Assembly (NCBI GenBank): GCA_964467615.1
Contig: CAYXRK010000020.1
Span: 1-38,649 of the forward strand
From: CAYXRK01 sp964467615
GTDB taxonomy: Bacteria; Hydrogenedentota; Hydrogenedentia; Hydrogenedentales; GCA-2746185
Direction: 5' to 3'
Length of the DNA stretch: 38,649 bases
The translations under genes were made by a program, and so were the position numbers. This document shows, piece by piece, positions 10,597 to 20,000 of this stretch (its first letter is position 1; each line of letters begins with the position of its first letter). The notes beneath the pieces were generated by a model that was not told the DNA's origin, did not search any database, and was given only the letters and a program-made list of their open reading frames with translations.

Positions 10597-10920
10597 TCAT
10601 TCGGACTCCGGGCCCAACTGCCGACGGTAGTCCTGCGCCGAATGGAGAACGTGGACTATTTCGAGGACATCTTCGGAAACTCGATAAAAGATCAGGCGGT
10701 CCGGAAACTCCTGAATGGGCCACATACGCAACTCGCCAATGCGTCGGTTGCGAAATCGCCGCACCGACCCTATCCGTGGCGCGTCGGCCAACGTCTGAAG
10801 TGCACTGTCGATGGCGTCGTAAAAACGAGATGCGGCTTCGGCGTTGAGACTCCCAATGTACCGGGTGATCCCGTCGATCTCATCCAGAGCGGCCGGCGTG
10901 ATGCGAATGCGTAGCGGCAT
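10597..10920 (-). CDS. ParE/RelE-superfamily toxin
   Basis: 107 residues with the family pattern: an N-terminal beta strand (LRIRITPAALDEIDGI), two helices (AASRFYDAIDSALQTLADAP), the IGSVRRFRNRRIGELRMWPI turn, then FPDRLIFYRVSEDVLEIVHVLHSAQDY, which matches the C-terminal F.....IFYR......I..VLH..RD of ParE toxins. ParE toxins poison DNA gyrase, while RelE relatives cleave mRNA; the sequence favours ParE. It starts immediately after the antitoxin stop codon with no gap, the usual antitoxin-first order. Confidence 0.88.
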   Translation of the reverse strand: MPLRIRITPAALDEIDGITRYIGSLNAEAASRFYDAIDSALQTLADAPRIGSVRRFRNRRIGELRMWPIQEFPDRLIFYRVSEDVLEIVHVLHSAQDYRRQLGPESE

Positions 10921-11157
10921 TCAACTCGGGCGATTGCGTTCAAGCGACGCCAACAGCTTCCGCTTACGATCGTCCCAGAACCCCGGCGTGACCTCAATCA
11001 TGTCTCCGCTTGAAAGAGCGCCCAACAATTTTTGTTCGACGTCATCCTGTGCGTCGAGCGCGTCAAGCGCGTCCCGGAGTAACGCTTCCGGGGACGTGTA
11101 CGAGCGCGCCTCTACTTTGGCGGCGATTTCTCTCTCTAGTTCCAATGGGATATTCAT
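10921..11157 (-). CDS. ParD-like antitoxin
   Basis: 78 residues from ATG 11157, which has AGGA seven bases upstream; a TTG at 11163 is the less likely longer start. The N-terminus (MNIPLELEREIAAKVEARSYTSPEALLRDALDAL) has the ribbon-helix-helix look of ParD/CopG antitoxins: a short strand, then helices with SPEALLRDAL. The basic, disordered C-terminal part (WDDRKRKLLASLERNR) would bind and neutralise the ParE-like toxin encoded directly downstream. Such antitoxins usually repress their own operon. Confidence 0.82.
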   Translation of the reverse strand: MNIPLELEREIAAKVEARSYTSPEALLRDALDALDAQDDVEQKLLGALSSGDMIEVTPGFWDDRKRKLLASLERNRPS

Positions 11158-11198
11158 AGGCAAATCCTAATCGCTGAAACGACGTTGAGCACTGGATC

Positions 11199-12569
11199 CT
11201 ATACCGGCAATTCCCAACCCTTGCGGTAGGGCTTCGTTATCAATTCCGCGCCGTTGGCCATGTTCGTGATGCTGTGAGTCTTGTTGCTCCATTCGACGCG
11301 TTGGCCGGACCTGAGCGCGACGCAACCCATCAGCACCATGACGGTAAACGGTCCGGAGTAATCGAAGTTCGAACATGCCGGGGCGCCGCCCTTGCAGGCG
11401 TCCGTCCAATTGCCGTAGTGGTTGTTCGCCTCGATTCGCGGAATGGTTTGCGCGGGCATCTTGAAGTCCGCCATGCGTTCATCCGGCAGGAGCCGCGCTT
11501 TGCCGCCGTACTCGCCCGCCGTGATGATGCCGGACTCGCCGACGAAGTAGGAGCCGTTGGTGCGGTTGTTCCATTCGCCGTCGCCGACTTTTTGGATGTC
11601 CGGGACTCCGGCCGGCCTGGGCGGAAGGTTGCCGCCGTCGTACCAATAGACGTCCACCGGCGCCATTTGCCCGCGCGCGGGGAATTGAAACTTGATGAGC
11701 TCCGACTTTGGGAACGTGTGGTCGTTCTTCCCCTCGTTCTTGACCAACTCGACGGAGAAGCCGTCCGCCTCGGCGAGCTTCAGCGACCAAAACACGGGAT
11801 CCATGATGTGGCAGGCCATATCGCCCAATGCGCCAGCGCCGAAGTCGTACCAGCCGCGCCAATTGAACGGGCAATACCCCTTGCTGTAATCGCGGTCCGC
11901 CGCCGTGCCGAGCCAGAGGTCCCAGTCGAGCGTCGCGGGCTTTTCCATCGTGGGCAGCGGCGCGTCGATCGCTTGCTTCCATGAAGGCCGATTCGTCCAG
12001 ACGTGCGCCTCGCGCACTTCGCCGATCGCGCCGGACCAAATCATCTCGCAGACTTGCCGCGCGCCGTTGCCGGAATGCCCCTGGTTGCCCATCTGCGTGG
12101 CGACGCCCATCTCCTTCGCGGTCTTCTGCAAGAGCATCGCCTCGGCCACCGTATGCGTCAGTGGTTTCTGGACGTATACGTGCTTGCCCAGTTTCATCGC
12201 CGTGTAGGCGGCGGGCGCGTGGGTGTGATCCGGCGTGGTCACGGTCACCGCGTCGATCTCGTCCATGGAATCGAGCATCTTGCGGTAGTCCTTAAACTTT
12301 TTCGCCTGCTCGAAATACGCGAACGCCTCGCCAGCGCGTTCCTCGTCCGGGTCGCACAACGCGACGACGTTCTCCCGCCGCAGGTTAAAGATGTCTTCGC
12401 GCCCCTTGCCGCCCGCGCCGATCGCGGCGACGTTGAGTTTTTCGTTTGGCGAAACTTTCCGCGGCACGACTTTGGCGGTGTTCGGTTTGTTTTCGGCAAA
12501 GGCCGAGCCGGCCATCGTGGTGGTTGCCGCCGCCAAAAACGCGCGGCGGGTAAGAATCGATTGTTTCAT
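11199..12569 (-). CDS. Gfo/Idh/MocA family oxidoreductase, Tat-exported
   Basis: 456 residues from ATG 12569, preceded by AGGGAG; an upstream extension of the frame to 12704 lacks signal-peptide character and runs into the divergent gene. A twin-arginine signal (ILTRRAFLAAATTTMAGSAFA) precedes a Rossmann domain with GAGGKG (51-56), the acidic CDPDEERA strand, TPDHTHAP and the catalytic-lysine motif YVQKPLTH, which is EKP in most family members. The C-terminal half has WDLWLGTA and FNWRGWYDFGAGALGDMACHIMDP, typical of the planctomycete branch. These enzymes oxidise or epimerise sugars and inositols with tightly bound NAD(P). The substrate cannot be told from the sequence. It is divergent from the serine hydrolase gene. 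Confidence 0.92.
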   Translation of the reverse strand: MKQSILTRRAFLAAATTTMAGSAFAENKPNTAKVVPRKVSPNEKLNVAAIGAGGKGREDIFNLRRENVVALCDPDEERAGEAFAYFEQAKKFKDYRKMLDSMDEIDAVTVTTPDHTHAPAAYTAMKLGKHVYVQKPLTHTVAEAMLLQKTAKEMGVATQMGNQGHSGNGARQVCEMIWSGAIGEVREAHVWTNRPSWKQAIDAPLPTMEKPATLDWDLWLGTAADRDYSKGYCPFNWRGWYDFGAGALGDMACHIMDPVFWSLKLAEADGFSVELVKNEGKNDHTFPKSELIKFQFPARGQMAPVDVYWYDGGNLPPRPAGVPDIQKVGDGEWNNRTNGSYFVGESGIITAGEYGGKARLLPDERMADFKMPAQTIPRIEANNHYGNWTDACKGGAPACSNFDYSGPFTVMVLMGCVALRSGQRVEWSNKTHSITNMANGAELITKPYRKGWELPV

Positions 12570-12592
12570 GGGTGGAATCTCCCTCGATGGAT

Positions 12593-12620
12593 TTGACGTT
12601 TTGGGCCAATGGGATATCAT
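12593..12620 (+). promoter_or_regulatory. sigma-70-type promoter of the serine hydrolase gene
   Basis: TTGACG, 16-bp spacer, TATCAT: five of six consensus bases in each hexamer. It sits 33 bp upstream of the ATG at 12653, with a GGAG ribosome binding site at 12642-12645. Confidence 0.6.
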
Positions 12621-12652
12621 AAACGTTTCGCGGCAACAATTGGAGAAGTGCC

Positions 12653-13855
12653 ATGCACCGAAGCATAGCCTCGATTCTAACGTTGGCAACGCTGGCCGCG
12701 TCATCGCTGGTCTACGCGGCCGATCCGCCGCTCGAAAGGATTGCCGCCGAGCGGGTCTTGACCATGCTTGACGAGGCCACGCGCATCGAGAATTTCCGGC
12801 ACATCGACCAAATCTTCCCCGTCGAGACGATTCACCGCAGCGGCACGCCGTTCATGTTCAAGGAGCAACCGGTCGAATTGGACAGCGTGAGTTTCGAGTG
12901 GCGCGGCGAGAAGGAAACGATCGACTCGTTTCTCGACAAGACGGTAACGACCGCGTTCCTCGTCGTGAAGGGCGACGCGATTGTCTTCGAGCGCTACTAT
13001 CGCGGGAACGACAAGGACTCCCAGGCGACTTCGATGTCGGTCGCGAAGTCGTACACGTCGGCGCTCGTCGGCATCGCACTCGCCGAGGGAAAAATCAAGA
13101 GCGTCGACGACCCGGTGACGAAGTATGTGCCGGAGCTTAACGGCTCGGGCTACGAGGGCGTGCCCATCAAGCACCTGCTGCAAATGTCCAGCGGGATCGA
13201 TTTCAGCGAGGTCTACGAGGACCAATCATCGGACATCATCGTCATGGTCGGCCAGATCGCCGCGGGCATGTCCGTCAATGATTACGCGAAGGCGCTCAAA
13301 TCCCAGCGCAAATCGGGTGAGGCGTTCAACTACGCGAGCATTGATACGAACATCCTCGGCATGCTCATCCAGAACGCCACCGGCAAGAACGTGGCCGAGT
13401 ACCTCGAAGAGAAAATCTGGAGCAAGCTCGGCATGGAGTCGGACGCGACCTGGGGCATGGACAACCACGGCAACGTACTCAATTTCGCGTGGCTCAACGT
13501 CACCGCGCGTGACTACGCGAAGTTCGGGCGGCTGTATCTCAACAAGGGCAATTGGAACGGCGCGCAAATCGTCCCGGCGGAATGGGTCGCCGGGTCCGCC
13601 AAGCCGGACAAGGAATACCTGAAGCTCAAGGACCTGTACGAACCGCGCTGGGACATCGGCTATCAGCACCAATGGTGGGTGCCCGCGGGCGATGAGGGTG
13701 AGTTCACCGGCATCGGCGTGTGGGGGCAATACGTCTACGTCAACTCCGCGCGGGACCTGATCATCGTGAAGAACAGCGTCGACCCCGGGTTCGGCACGCG
13801 CGACATGGAGACCGTTGCCGCGTTTCGCGCGATTGGCGAAAAGCTCGGCAAATAA
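12653..13855 (+). CDS. exported serine hydrolase, class C beta-lactamase-related
   Basis: 400 residues. A Sec signal peptide (SIASILTLATLAASSLVYA) ends near residue 22. The beta-lactamase/penicillin-binding fold is shown by the SxxK motif S129-V-A-K132 within SMSVAKSYTSALVGIA, the YxS motif Y227-A-S229 (FNYASID), GIKSVDDPVTKYVPEL-like spacing between them, and a late YQHQWWVPAG followed by GIGVWGQYVYV, which corresponds to the third active-site strand. This arrangement matches the 6-aminohexanoate-dimer hydrolase/esterase branch (Beta-lactamase PF00144) rather than true resistance enzymes. Likely an extracytoplasmic amidase, esterase or peptidase. It is divergent from the Gfo/Idh/MocA gene with its own promoter. 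Confidence 0.92.
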   Translation: MHRSIASILTLATLAASSLVYAADPPLERIAAERVLTMLDEATRIENFRHIDQIFPVETIHRSGTPFMFKEQPVELDSVSFEWRGEKETIDSFLDKTVTTAFLVVKGDAIVFERYYRGNDKDSQATSMSVAKSYTSALVGIALAEGKIKSVDDPVTKYVPELNGSGYEGVPIKHLLQMSSGIDFSEVYEDQSSDIIVMVGQIAAGMSVNDYAKALKSQRKSGEAFNYASIDTNILGMLIQNATGKNVAEYLEEKIWSKLGMESDATWGMDNHGNVLNFAWLNVTARDYAKFGRLYLNKGNWNGAQIVPAEWVAGSAKPDKEYLKLKDLYEPRWDIGYQHQWWVPAGDEGEFTGIGVWGQYVYVNSARDLIIVKNSVDPGFGTRDMETVAAFRAIGEKLGK

Positions 13856-13866
13856 AAGTTGACCAA

Positions 13867-13902
13867 TCCCCGAAATGGGGAGGGCGAGGCTCCCGCCGAG
13901 CC
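13867..13902. terminator. two short hairpins between convergent genes
   Basis: TCCCC-gaaat-GGGGA (13867-13881) is followed by GGCTC-ccgcc-GAGCC (13888-13902), filling the gap between the serine hydrolase stop and the methyltransferase stop. The position suits bidirectional termination. The second hairpin lies in a GC-rich stretch that looks like a dispersed intergenic element. Confidence 0.45.
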
Positions 13903-13906
13903 GAAA

Positions 13907-14572
13907 CTACGCCACCACGCCCCAAACGTCCACATGCCGATCGGTTACGTAGCTGATCGAGAGTGAACCGAGGCCCGCGGCGGCAAGTTGCGCGCGGATT
14001 TCGTCTTCGCGGTATGCGGCGAGGAGGCTGTTGTAGAAATCGTCTTTCAGCAACGCATGCTCGTTCTTCGCGTATTGTTCGACAATGTAGCGCGCCGCCT
14101 GCGCCGTTTTCGGCCGATACAGATCGCGGAAGAAAAGCAGACCGCCGGGCTTGAGGACACGCGCGGCCTCACGCCAGAGCGCGACTGGATTCGCGACGTG
14201 GTGCAGGATGCTGTTCGAGTACACCATGTCGAACACGCGGTCCGGAAATGGCAGGCGCCGCGCATCTAAACAGGAGAAGGCCGCGCGTGTCTGAGCTTGC
14301 CGTCGATCTTGCGCGATCCGCAACATCGGAATGGATCCATCGGCACCCACGATCAAGGGAGACTGACCGCGCGATTGCAGCGCATCGCCCGCGAGGAACG
14401 CGATATCGCCGGGCCCCGTCCCCAGGTCGAGCACTCGCGTTACTCGAACGCCCGCACACAACTCAGCCAATCGCCCAACGAACGCAGCATTCACGCCGCT
14501 GAAATCAGCATCGGCGTAAGCGCGAGCGCGATCCGGCACGTCCATGATTTCGGGTTCCGGCACACGCTTCAT
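13907..14572 (-). CDS. class I SAM-dependent methyltransferase
   Basis: 221 residues. Motif I VLDLGTGPG (47-55) binds S-adenosylmethionine; VGADGSIPML (motif II), LDARRLPFPDRVFDMVYSNSILHHV (motifs III-IV) and VLKPGGLLFFRDLYRP (motif V) follow in order, giving a Methyltransf_11/25 type fold. Cytoplasmic, with no signal peptide. The substrate is not evident; the LHH pattern is common in small-molecule and lipid methyltransferases. AAGGAA lies upstream of the ATG. It is divergent from thiG. Confidence 0.88.
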   Translation of the reverse strand: MKRVPEPEIMDVPDRARAYADADFSGVNAAFVGRLAELCAGVRVTRVLDLGTGPGDIAFLAGDALQSRGQSPLIVGADGSIPMLRIAQDRRQAQTRAAFSCLDARRLPFPDRVFDMVYSNSILHHVANPVALWREAARVLKPGGLLFFRDLYRPKTAQAARYIVEQYAKNEHALLKDDFYNSLLAAYREDEIRAQLAAAGLGSLSISYVTDRHVDVWGVVA

Positions 14573-14638
14573 TCGCTACGTTCCTTCTATGGCTATTCGC
14601 CTCCTCATCATAACGAGTTTCTCGTCAAGCACGTGTGG

Positions 14639-14658
14639 GGCAGCCGCCCTCGGCTGCC
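14639..14658. repeat. perfect 8-bp hairpin upstream of thiG
   Basis: GGCAGCCG-ccct-CGGCTGCC, with no mismatch and no T-tract. It lies in the 190-bp gap between the divergent methyltransferase and thiG genes, before the thiG promoter candidate. It looks like an intergenic palindromic element rather than a terminator. Confidence 0.5.
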
Positions 14659-14696
14659 GGTCTGGCCCAAAAGCAGAGAACGTGACCGTTACGCAA

Positions 14697-14725
14697 TTGC
14701 GGGCCTTTGCGCACGCTGTTAGAAT
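14697..14725 (+). promoter_or_regulatory. possible sigma-70 promoter of thiG
   Basis: TTGCGG, 17-bp spacer, TAGAAT. The -10 matches five of six bases and the -35 only the TTG core. It lies 37 bp upstream of the ATG. I see no TPP riboswitch (THI box) here. Confidence 0.35.
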
Positions 14726-14762
14726 CGTTCGTCTACCCGTTCACCGTGCCACATCACACGCC

Positions 14763-15560
14763 ATGGCCACGATTCCTCAAACCACTGACCCACTGATCAT
14801 CGCCGGGCGTGTATTCCGCTCGCGGCTGATGATCGGCACCGGGAAATTTCCGTCGGCCCAATCGTTGCGCGAAGCCATCGAAGCCTCCGGCGCAGAGATC
14901 GTCACCGTGGCGTTGCGGCGCGTCGATCTCAGCAATCCCGACGACGGCGGCATTCTCTCCGCCATTGACGCAAACGAGCAATTGATCCTGCCGAATACGT
15001 CCGGAGCGCGGACGGCGGACGAGGCGGTGCGTCTGGCGCATTTGGCGCGGGCCGCTGGGTTGGAGCCGTGGGTCAAACTCGAGTTAACGCCGGAACCGCG
15101 ATATTTGTTGCCCGACCCAATCGAAACCCTCAAGGCCGCCGAGCAATTGGTGAAGGACGGGTTCATCGTGCTGCCGTACATTCAGGCCGATCCGATTCTC
15201 GCGAAGCGGCTCGAAGATATCGGCTGCGCGACCGTGATGCCGCTCGGCGCGCCAATCGGCAGCAACCGCGGCATCAGAACACGCGAGATGATCCGCATTA
15301 TAATCGAGCAGTCCAACGTCCCAGTCGTGGTCGACGCTGGTCTCGGCGCGCCGTCGCACGCCGCCGAGGCAATGGAGATGGGCGCCGACGCGGTGCTCGT
15401 CAATACCGCGCTTGCCGACGCCGCCGACCACGGCGCAATGGCCCGCGCCTTCGCGATGGCGACGGAGGCCGGCCGCATGGCCTACCGCGCGGGACTTGGG
15501 CCGGCGAGAGCCGCCGCCGAGGCGTCAAGTCCTCTCACGGGGTTCTTGACGGAAGCGTAG
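14763..15560 (+). CDS. thiG: thiazole synthase ThiG
   Basis: 265 residues from ATG 14763; the frame is open upstream but that part has no ThiG character. ThiG condenses 1-deoxy-D-xylulose 5-phosphate, dehydroglycine and ThiS-thiocarboxylate sulfur into the thiazole phosphate of thiamine. Motifs: SRLMIGTGKFPS (20-31), VTVALRRVDLSNP, LPNTSGARTADEAVRLA, WVKLEL with the Schiff-base lysine K105, VLPYIQADPILAKRLEDIGC, MPLGAPIGSNRGI, VVVDAGLGAPSHAAEAMEMGADAVLVNTA and the closing SPLTGFL. Length is normal. No thiS, thiH/thiO, thiF or thiE lies nearby, so thiamine genes are scattered in this genome. No convincing ribosome binding site is seen. Confidence 0.95.
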   Translation: MATIPQTTDPLIIAGRVFRSRLMIGTGKFPSAQSLREAIEASGAEIVTVALRRVDLSNPDDGGILSAIDANEQLILPNTSGARTADEAVRLAHLARAAGLEPWVKLELTPEPRYLLPDPIETLKAAEQLVKDGFIVLPYIQADPILAKRLEDIGCATVMPLGAPIGSNRGIRTREMIRIIIEQSNVPVVVDAGLGAPSHAAEAMEMGADAVLVNTALADAADHGAMARAFAMATEAGRMAYRAGLGPARAAAEASSPLTGFLTEA

Positions 15561-15587
15561 CAACCCGTGCCAAGAGTCGGCCCATAC

Positions 15588-15639
15588 GACGGACCTCCGT
15601 CGCGGGCCAAAATGGGCCCGCGAGCGGTGGCGGTCCGTC
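15588..15639. terminator. long bidirectional stem-loop between thiG and DUF1501 gene
   Basis: Outer arms GACGGACC/GGTCCGTC (15588-15595 and 15632-15639) enclose an inner 9-bp stem TCGCGGGCC-aaaatg-GGCCCGCGA (15600-15623). The right outer arm reaches into the stop codon of the DUF1501 gene. The convergent position fits a shared terminator. Confidence 0.6.
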
Positions 15640-17089
15640 AGGCGAGGATGTCGTGGATGATGTTTCCGTGGACGTCGGTGAGGCGCATGTCGCGGCCGCT
15701 GTAGCGGTAGGTGAGTTTGGTGTGGTCGAAGCCGAGGAGGTGCAGCATGGTGGCGTGGAGGTCGTGGACTTCCATTTTTTTGTCGACGACTTTGTAGCCG
15801 AATTCGTCGGTCGCGCCGTAGACCGCGCCGGCCTTCGAGCCGCCGCCCGCGAGCCAGATGGTGAACCCGAAGGGGTTGTGGTCGCGGCCGTCGGGGCCTT
15901 GGGCGAAGGGGGTGCGGCCGAATTCGCCCGCCCAAACGACGAGGGTCTCGTCGAGCAGGCCGCGGCCTTTGAGGTCCTGGAGCAGTCCGGCGATGGGCTG
16001 GTCGATGGCGCGGGCGTTGTTTTCGTGGTTGAAGCGTAGGCCGCCGTGGGCGTCCCAACGATCCGCGCCGACGATCATGGGGCAGGTGAGCTCGACGAAG
16101 CGGACGCCGCGCTCGATGAGGCGGCGCGCGACGAGGCATTGCATGCCGTAGGTGCGGGTGTGCTCGGATTCGGCGTCGAGGCCGTAGAGTTTGCGCGTCG
16201 CGTCGGACTCGCCGCGGATGTCGGTCAACTCGGGCACGGCGGACTGCATCCGAAAGGCGAGTTCGTAGTTGGCAATGGCGGATTCGAGGGCGTCCTGCCG
16301 GCCTGAGCGGTCCATTGCGAGGGCGTCGAGATCGTTCATGAGGTCGAGTTTTTCGCGTTGCAGCGCGGGGGGGCCTTCGACCGGTTCGATGTTGGCGAGG
16401 GGCGTGTCGTTCGCGCGCATGATGGAGGCTTGATACGTGGCGGGGAGAAAGCCCGCGCCGAAGTTCGCCTCGCCGCCGGAGGGGATGAGGCCGCCGTTGA
16501 GCACGACGAAGCCGGGAAGGTCTTGGTTCTCGCTGCCGAGGCCGTAGTTCATCCACGCGCCCATGCTCGGGCGGCCGGCGAAGCCGTAGCCGGTGTGCAG
16601 AAAATAGTTCGCGGCGTTGTGCTCGGAGAAGTTGGAAACCATCGAACGGACAACGCACAAATCGTCCGCGCATTTTCCGACGTAGGGGAACAGGTCGCTG
16701 ACGGGGAGGCCGCTTTCGCCGTACTGGTGAAATTCCCAGGGCGAGCCAAGGGTATTGCCTTTGTTGTCGAATTGCGTCGGCTCCGTTTTCATGGGAAACG
16801 GCGTGCCGTTTTCCAGCGTGAGGCGAGGCTTCGGGTCGAAGCTGTCCACTTGCGAGACGCCGCCGTCCATGTAGAGGAAGATGATGTTCTTCGCGCGCGG
16901 GGCGTAGTGCGGCGCGAGGGCGGCGAGGGGGCCCTCGAGTTTGCCCGAGGCGAGGCGCGAGGCGAACGCCTTCTCGCCGAAGAGGGCCGTGAGCGCGACC
17001 GCGCCGAAGCCGCTGGCGCAACGTTGAAGCATCTCGCGGCGCGTGAGCGGGGCGGGGGCGAAGTTTCCGCAATGTTGGCAACCGGGCAT
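15638..17089 (-). CDS. DUF1501 domain protein (second copy), Tat-exported
   Basis: 483 residues. An N-terminal CxxC (C4, C7) precedes a twin-arginine signal (LTRREMLQRCASGFGAVALTALFG). The DUF1501 landmarks are all present: FLYMDGGVSQVDSFDPKP, HTGYGFAGRPSMGAWMNYGLGS, GFLPATYQASIMR, VVWAGEFGRTPFAQG, GRDHNPFGFTIWLAGGG, and a closing MRLTDVHGNIIHDILA. It is a paralogue of the protein at 1921-3378, of nearly equal length but clearly diverged. The ATG lies 9 bp after the stop of the DUF1549/DUF1553 gene, so the two form an operon. Function presumably linked to extracytoplasmic polymer processing (inference). Confidence 0.92.
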   Translation of the reverse strand: MPGCQHCGNFAPAPLTRREMLQRCASGFGAVALTALFGEKAFASRLASGKLEGPLAALAPHYAPRAKNIIFLYMDGGVSQVDSFDPKPRLTLENGTPFPMKTEPTQFDNKGNTLGSPWEFHQYGESGLPVSDLFPYVGKCADDLCVVRSMVSNFSEHNAANYFLHTGYGFAGRPSMGAWMNYGLGSENQDLPGFVVLNGGLIPSGGEANFGAGFLPATYQASIMRANDTPLANIEPVEGPPALQREKLDLMNDLDALAMDRSGRQDALESAIANYELAFRMQSAVPELTDIRGESDATRKLYGLDAESEHTRTYGMQCLVARRLIERGVRFVELTCPMIVGADRWDAHGGLRFNHENNARAIDQPIAGLLQDLKGRGLLDETLVVWAGEFGRTPFAQGPDGRDHNPFGFTIWLAGGGSKAGAVYGATDEFGYKVVDKKMEVHDLHATMLHLLGFDHTKLTYRYSGRDMRLTDVHGNIIHDILA

Positions 17090-17098
17090 GGGCAGATT

Positions 17099-20000
17099 CT
17101 ATCCGATGAAGCTGAATTCTTTCAGGGTGAAGACGACGTGGCACAACTCGAGCCAGATTTCGGGATGGTGTACGGCTTCGTTGACCGGGACGCTTTTCTC
17201 GTTGGCCTGTTTCTCGACGAACGCGCGCATGGCCACGAGTTCGTTGTCCGTTGGTGGGCGGGAGAGTGCCTCGAGAAAGACTTCTTTGATCTGATCGTCC
17301 AGGCCCGTCGCGCCGGCACCGAGCAGGCGGTCGCTCCACGCTTTGGCTTGGTCCACGACGAAGGGATCGTTCATCAGGATGAGCGCTTGCGCGGGGACGT
17401 TCGAGACGGTGCGCCGGCCAATGGTCGTTTCGGGCGCGGGCATGTCGTACGCGAGCAACATGGGCGCGAGAAAGTTGCGGCGGACTTCGAGATAGATGCT
17501 GCGGCGGCGATCTCCGTCCATCGGGCCGGATTGCTCGGGGCGGCGGTGGTAGCTCATGAAGGGGGTGAGGTACGTAGGCACGGACTCGCCGAACATTTTC
17601 GTGTCGAGCGTGCCGGCGACGGCGAGCAGCGTATCACGGAGCACTTCGCCTTCGAGCCGCTTCACGCGCATGCGGTGCAGCCAGACGTTGGCGGGGTCGC
17701 GTTCTTCAGCGAGAGCATCGGAAGCAGCGCTGGACATGCGGTACGTTTCGCTGGTGACGATGTCACGGATCAGCGACTTGATGGACCAGCCGTCGCGGAC
17801 GAACTTGGTCGCGAGATAGTCGAGCAATTCGGGGTGTGTCGGCGCTTGTCCCATAAGGCCGAAGTTATCGACCGTCGGAACGATCCCCTGGCCGAACAAA
17901 TGGTGCCAGACGCGATTGACCGCGACACGCGCGGGCAGGGGATTAACGCCATCCAAAAGTCGTTGGGCGAGTTCGAGGCGGCCGCTTCCTCCGGTGAGGG
18001 GCGGCCAGTCAGCGCCGTCGATGACTTCGAGAAAACGGCGCGGCGAAGGCTCGCCGACGTTCTTGTAGCTCCCGCGAATGTGGATATAGTTGTCGGCCGG
18101 CGTGCCTTCGGTCATCGTCATAGCGCGAACGGGACGCGGCACTGTCGCGGCGAACTCGCGGCGACCGGTAGCGAGTTTCGCGAATCGTTCTTTGTTCGGA
18201 CCGAGATCGAGGAGGTCTTGAGAAATGAGCGCGCGAAGGAGACCGGCTTGCGCGCTCGACGCCGTGGCGTCCGCGAAAGCGCGCAACGCGTTCGCGGTGA
18301 TGGTTTGATAGTTGCTCGTGAGGTCGGCCATCGCCGCCACGCCCGCGAGCAGATCAGGTGTCAGGCCGTATGGCTCATCGCTCGGGGGCGCACCGTCAGA
18401 AAAGCTAATTTCGTCGACCGCGATCCAGCCGTCGCCATCGTCGATGAGTTCGATGTAACAGGTGCGGCCCTTCCACTTGCTGAGATCGTGCGTCATGTTA
18501 TGCCAGACGAACTCGCCGCCGGTGTTGACGTTGACGATCGTGTTGCCGAAGAGGATGCCGTTGTACGCGGCGAGTTGATACTGCTCGACGACGAGCCGAA
18601 TCTGCCCGCCCACGCCCGCCATGCGGAAGTGGATGCTGTCGTCTTCGAGCGTGAAGTCGGGACTGCGCAACGTGCCTTGAAGTTCGTCCGCGATCAGGCC
18701 GCTGTTTGCCGTACCCGGCAACGGGACCTGCGCTCGATCCCCCGCGGGCTGCCAATCGCCGACATGGGAGGGCGCGTCGCGGAACGCTTGGCCCGCCGGC
18801 ATCCAACGGGCGTAGCCCTCGGGGCTGAAATCTTCGTACACCTCGAACGCGTCGGGCGGCGGCGACCGTTCGGCGCGAAGCGCCTCGGCCTGCGCGGGGA
18901 AATCCGCGGCAACGGGAGCGAGCTTGGTGAACGCGTATAGCGGCGACGTGGCCGCGCGGGCCTCGGGCGATTGCAGCGCGTGAATCCATTGCTCGAGCCG
19001 GACGGGATCGAGGCCCGCTTCGGAGGCGACGACATCGACCGGGCGCGTTATCGACTCAGGATAAAGGTCTTCCGAGAATACGAAGTGATCGGCTTGGACG
19101 TGCCCCCCATCCGCCGTCTCGGCGTCGAGGACCTCGATCTGGCCGGCTTGGCCGATGAGATCGCCCACGTCCCAGAACGCGCCTTCGAGGCGTTCGTTGC
19201 CCTTGCCCGCGGTAGTCCGCACGCTCTCGCCGTTGACCAGCAAATTAACGCAGGTTTTCCCTTCGATCGTGCCGCCGCCGACATAAAAGTGAATGAACTT
19301 GCGTTCGATGGCAAATGGTCTCGAAAGCATCCGGCCCGTCGACGCGTCGTCGCCGTGGAAGCTGCTCGCGAATCGCGCGCCAACATATCCCGCGACGCTC
19401 GACTGGCCCTCGAGCGCCCCGCCCTCGGGCCCGTCGCCGAACGCGCTGCCCTCGACGGTCCAGCCTTCGAACCCATCGCCCTCGAAGTCGGCGAAGACGA
19501 TATCTTCCTTGAGCGCGCCGGGGCCGTCGCCGGGCTTCCATTCGCCGTACATGACCTCGCGCGACGCGTTCAGGTAGGCGGCAACGTCAACTTTTTCGGC
19601 GGCGGACTGAAAGGCGTCGGCGAGAAGCGCGCGGGCCTCGGCGTTCGTCTGCTCGATACGGGGAAGCGCGTCGGCGATCGTGTTAAACGGGTCCAGATAC
19701 GCAATGCTTTCGCGCGAGCTTTGCATGAACCCGGAGAGGGCGTAGTAGTCGCGCGTCGAGATTGCGTCGAATTTGTGGTCGTGACAGCGCGCGCAGGCGA
19801 CGGTCAGACCGAGGAAGGCCTTGGACAGGACGTCGAGTTGGTTGTCGACGCGGTCGGCCTCGTCCTGCGCGGGGTCGACGGGGGCGTGTGTCGCCTGGTG
19901 CATGAACCAGGAACCCGTCGCGAGGACCGATTCGTTGTACCCCTCCTGCGGATTGATGCGCGGATCGGGGAGCAGGTCGCCGGCGAGATGCTCGAGCACG

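Noticed and set aside
12570..12704. longer N-terminus for the Gfo/Idh/MocA protein
   Set aside because: It would overlap the divergent serine hydrolase start and its promoter; ATG 12569 has AGGGAG and begins a Tat signal.
14544..14762. 5' extension of thiG or a small upstream gene such as thiS
   Set aside because: The translated stretch has no ThiS ending in Gly-Gly and no ThiG similarity.
14573..14762. TPP riboswitch upstream of thiG
   Set aside because: No THI-box core could be seen, and the perfect hairpin there does not fit the riboswitch fold.
16358..18940. 860-codon open frame on the plus strand
   Set aside because: It is antisense to the DUF1501 and DUF1549/DUF1553 genes, which have clear domains. 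High GC creates long shadow frames, and the translation has no recognisable domain.
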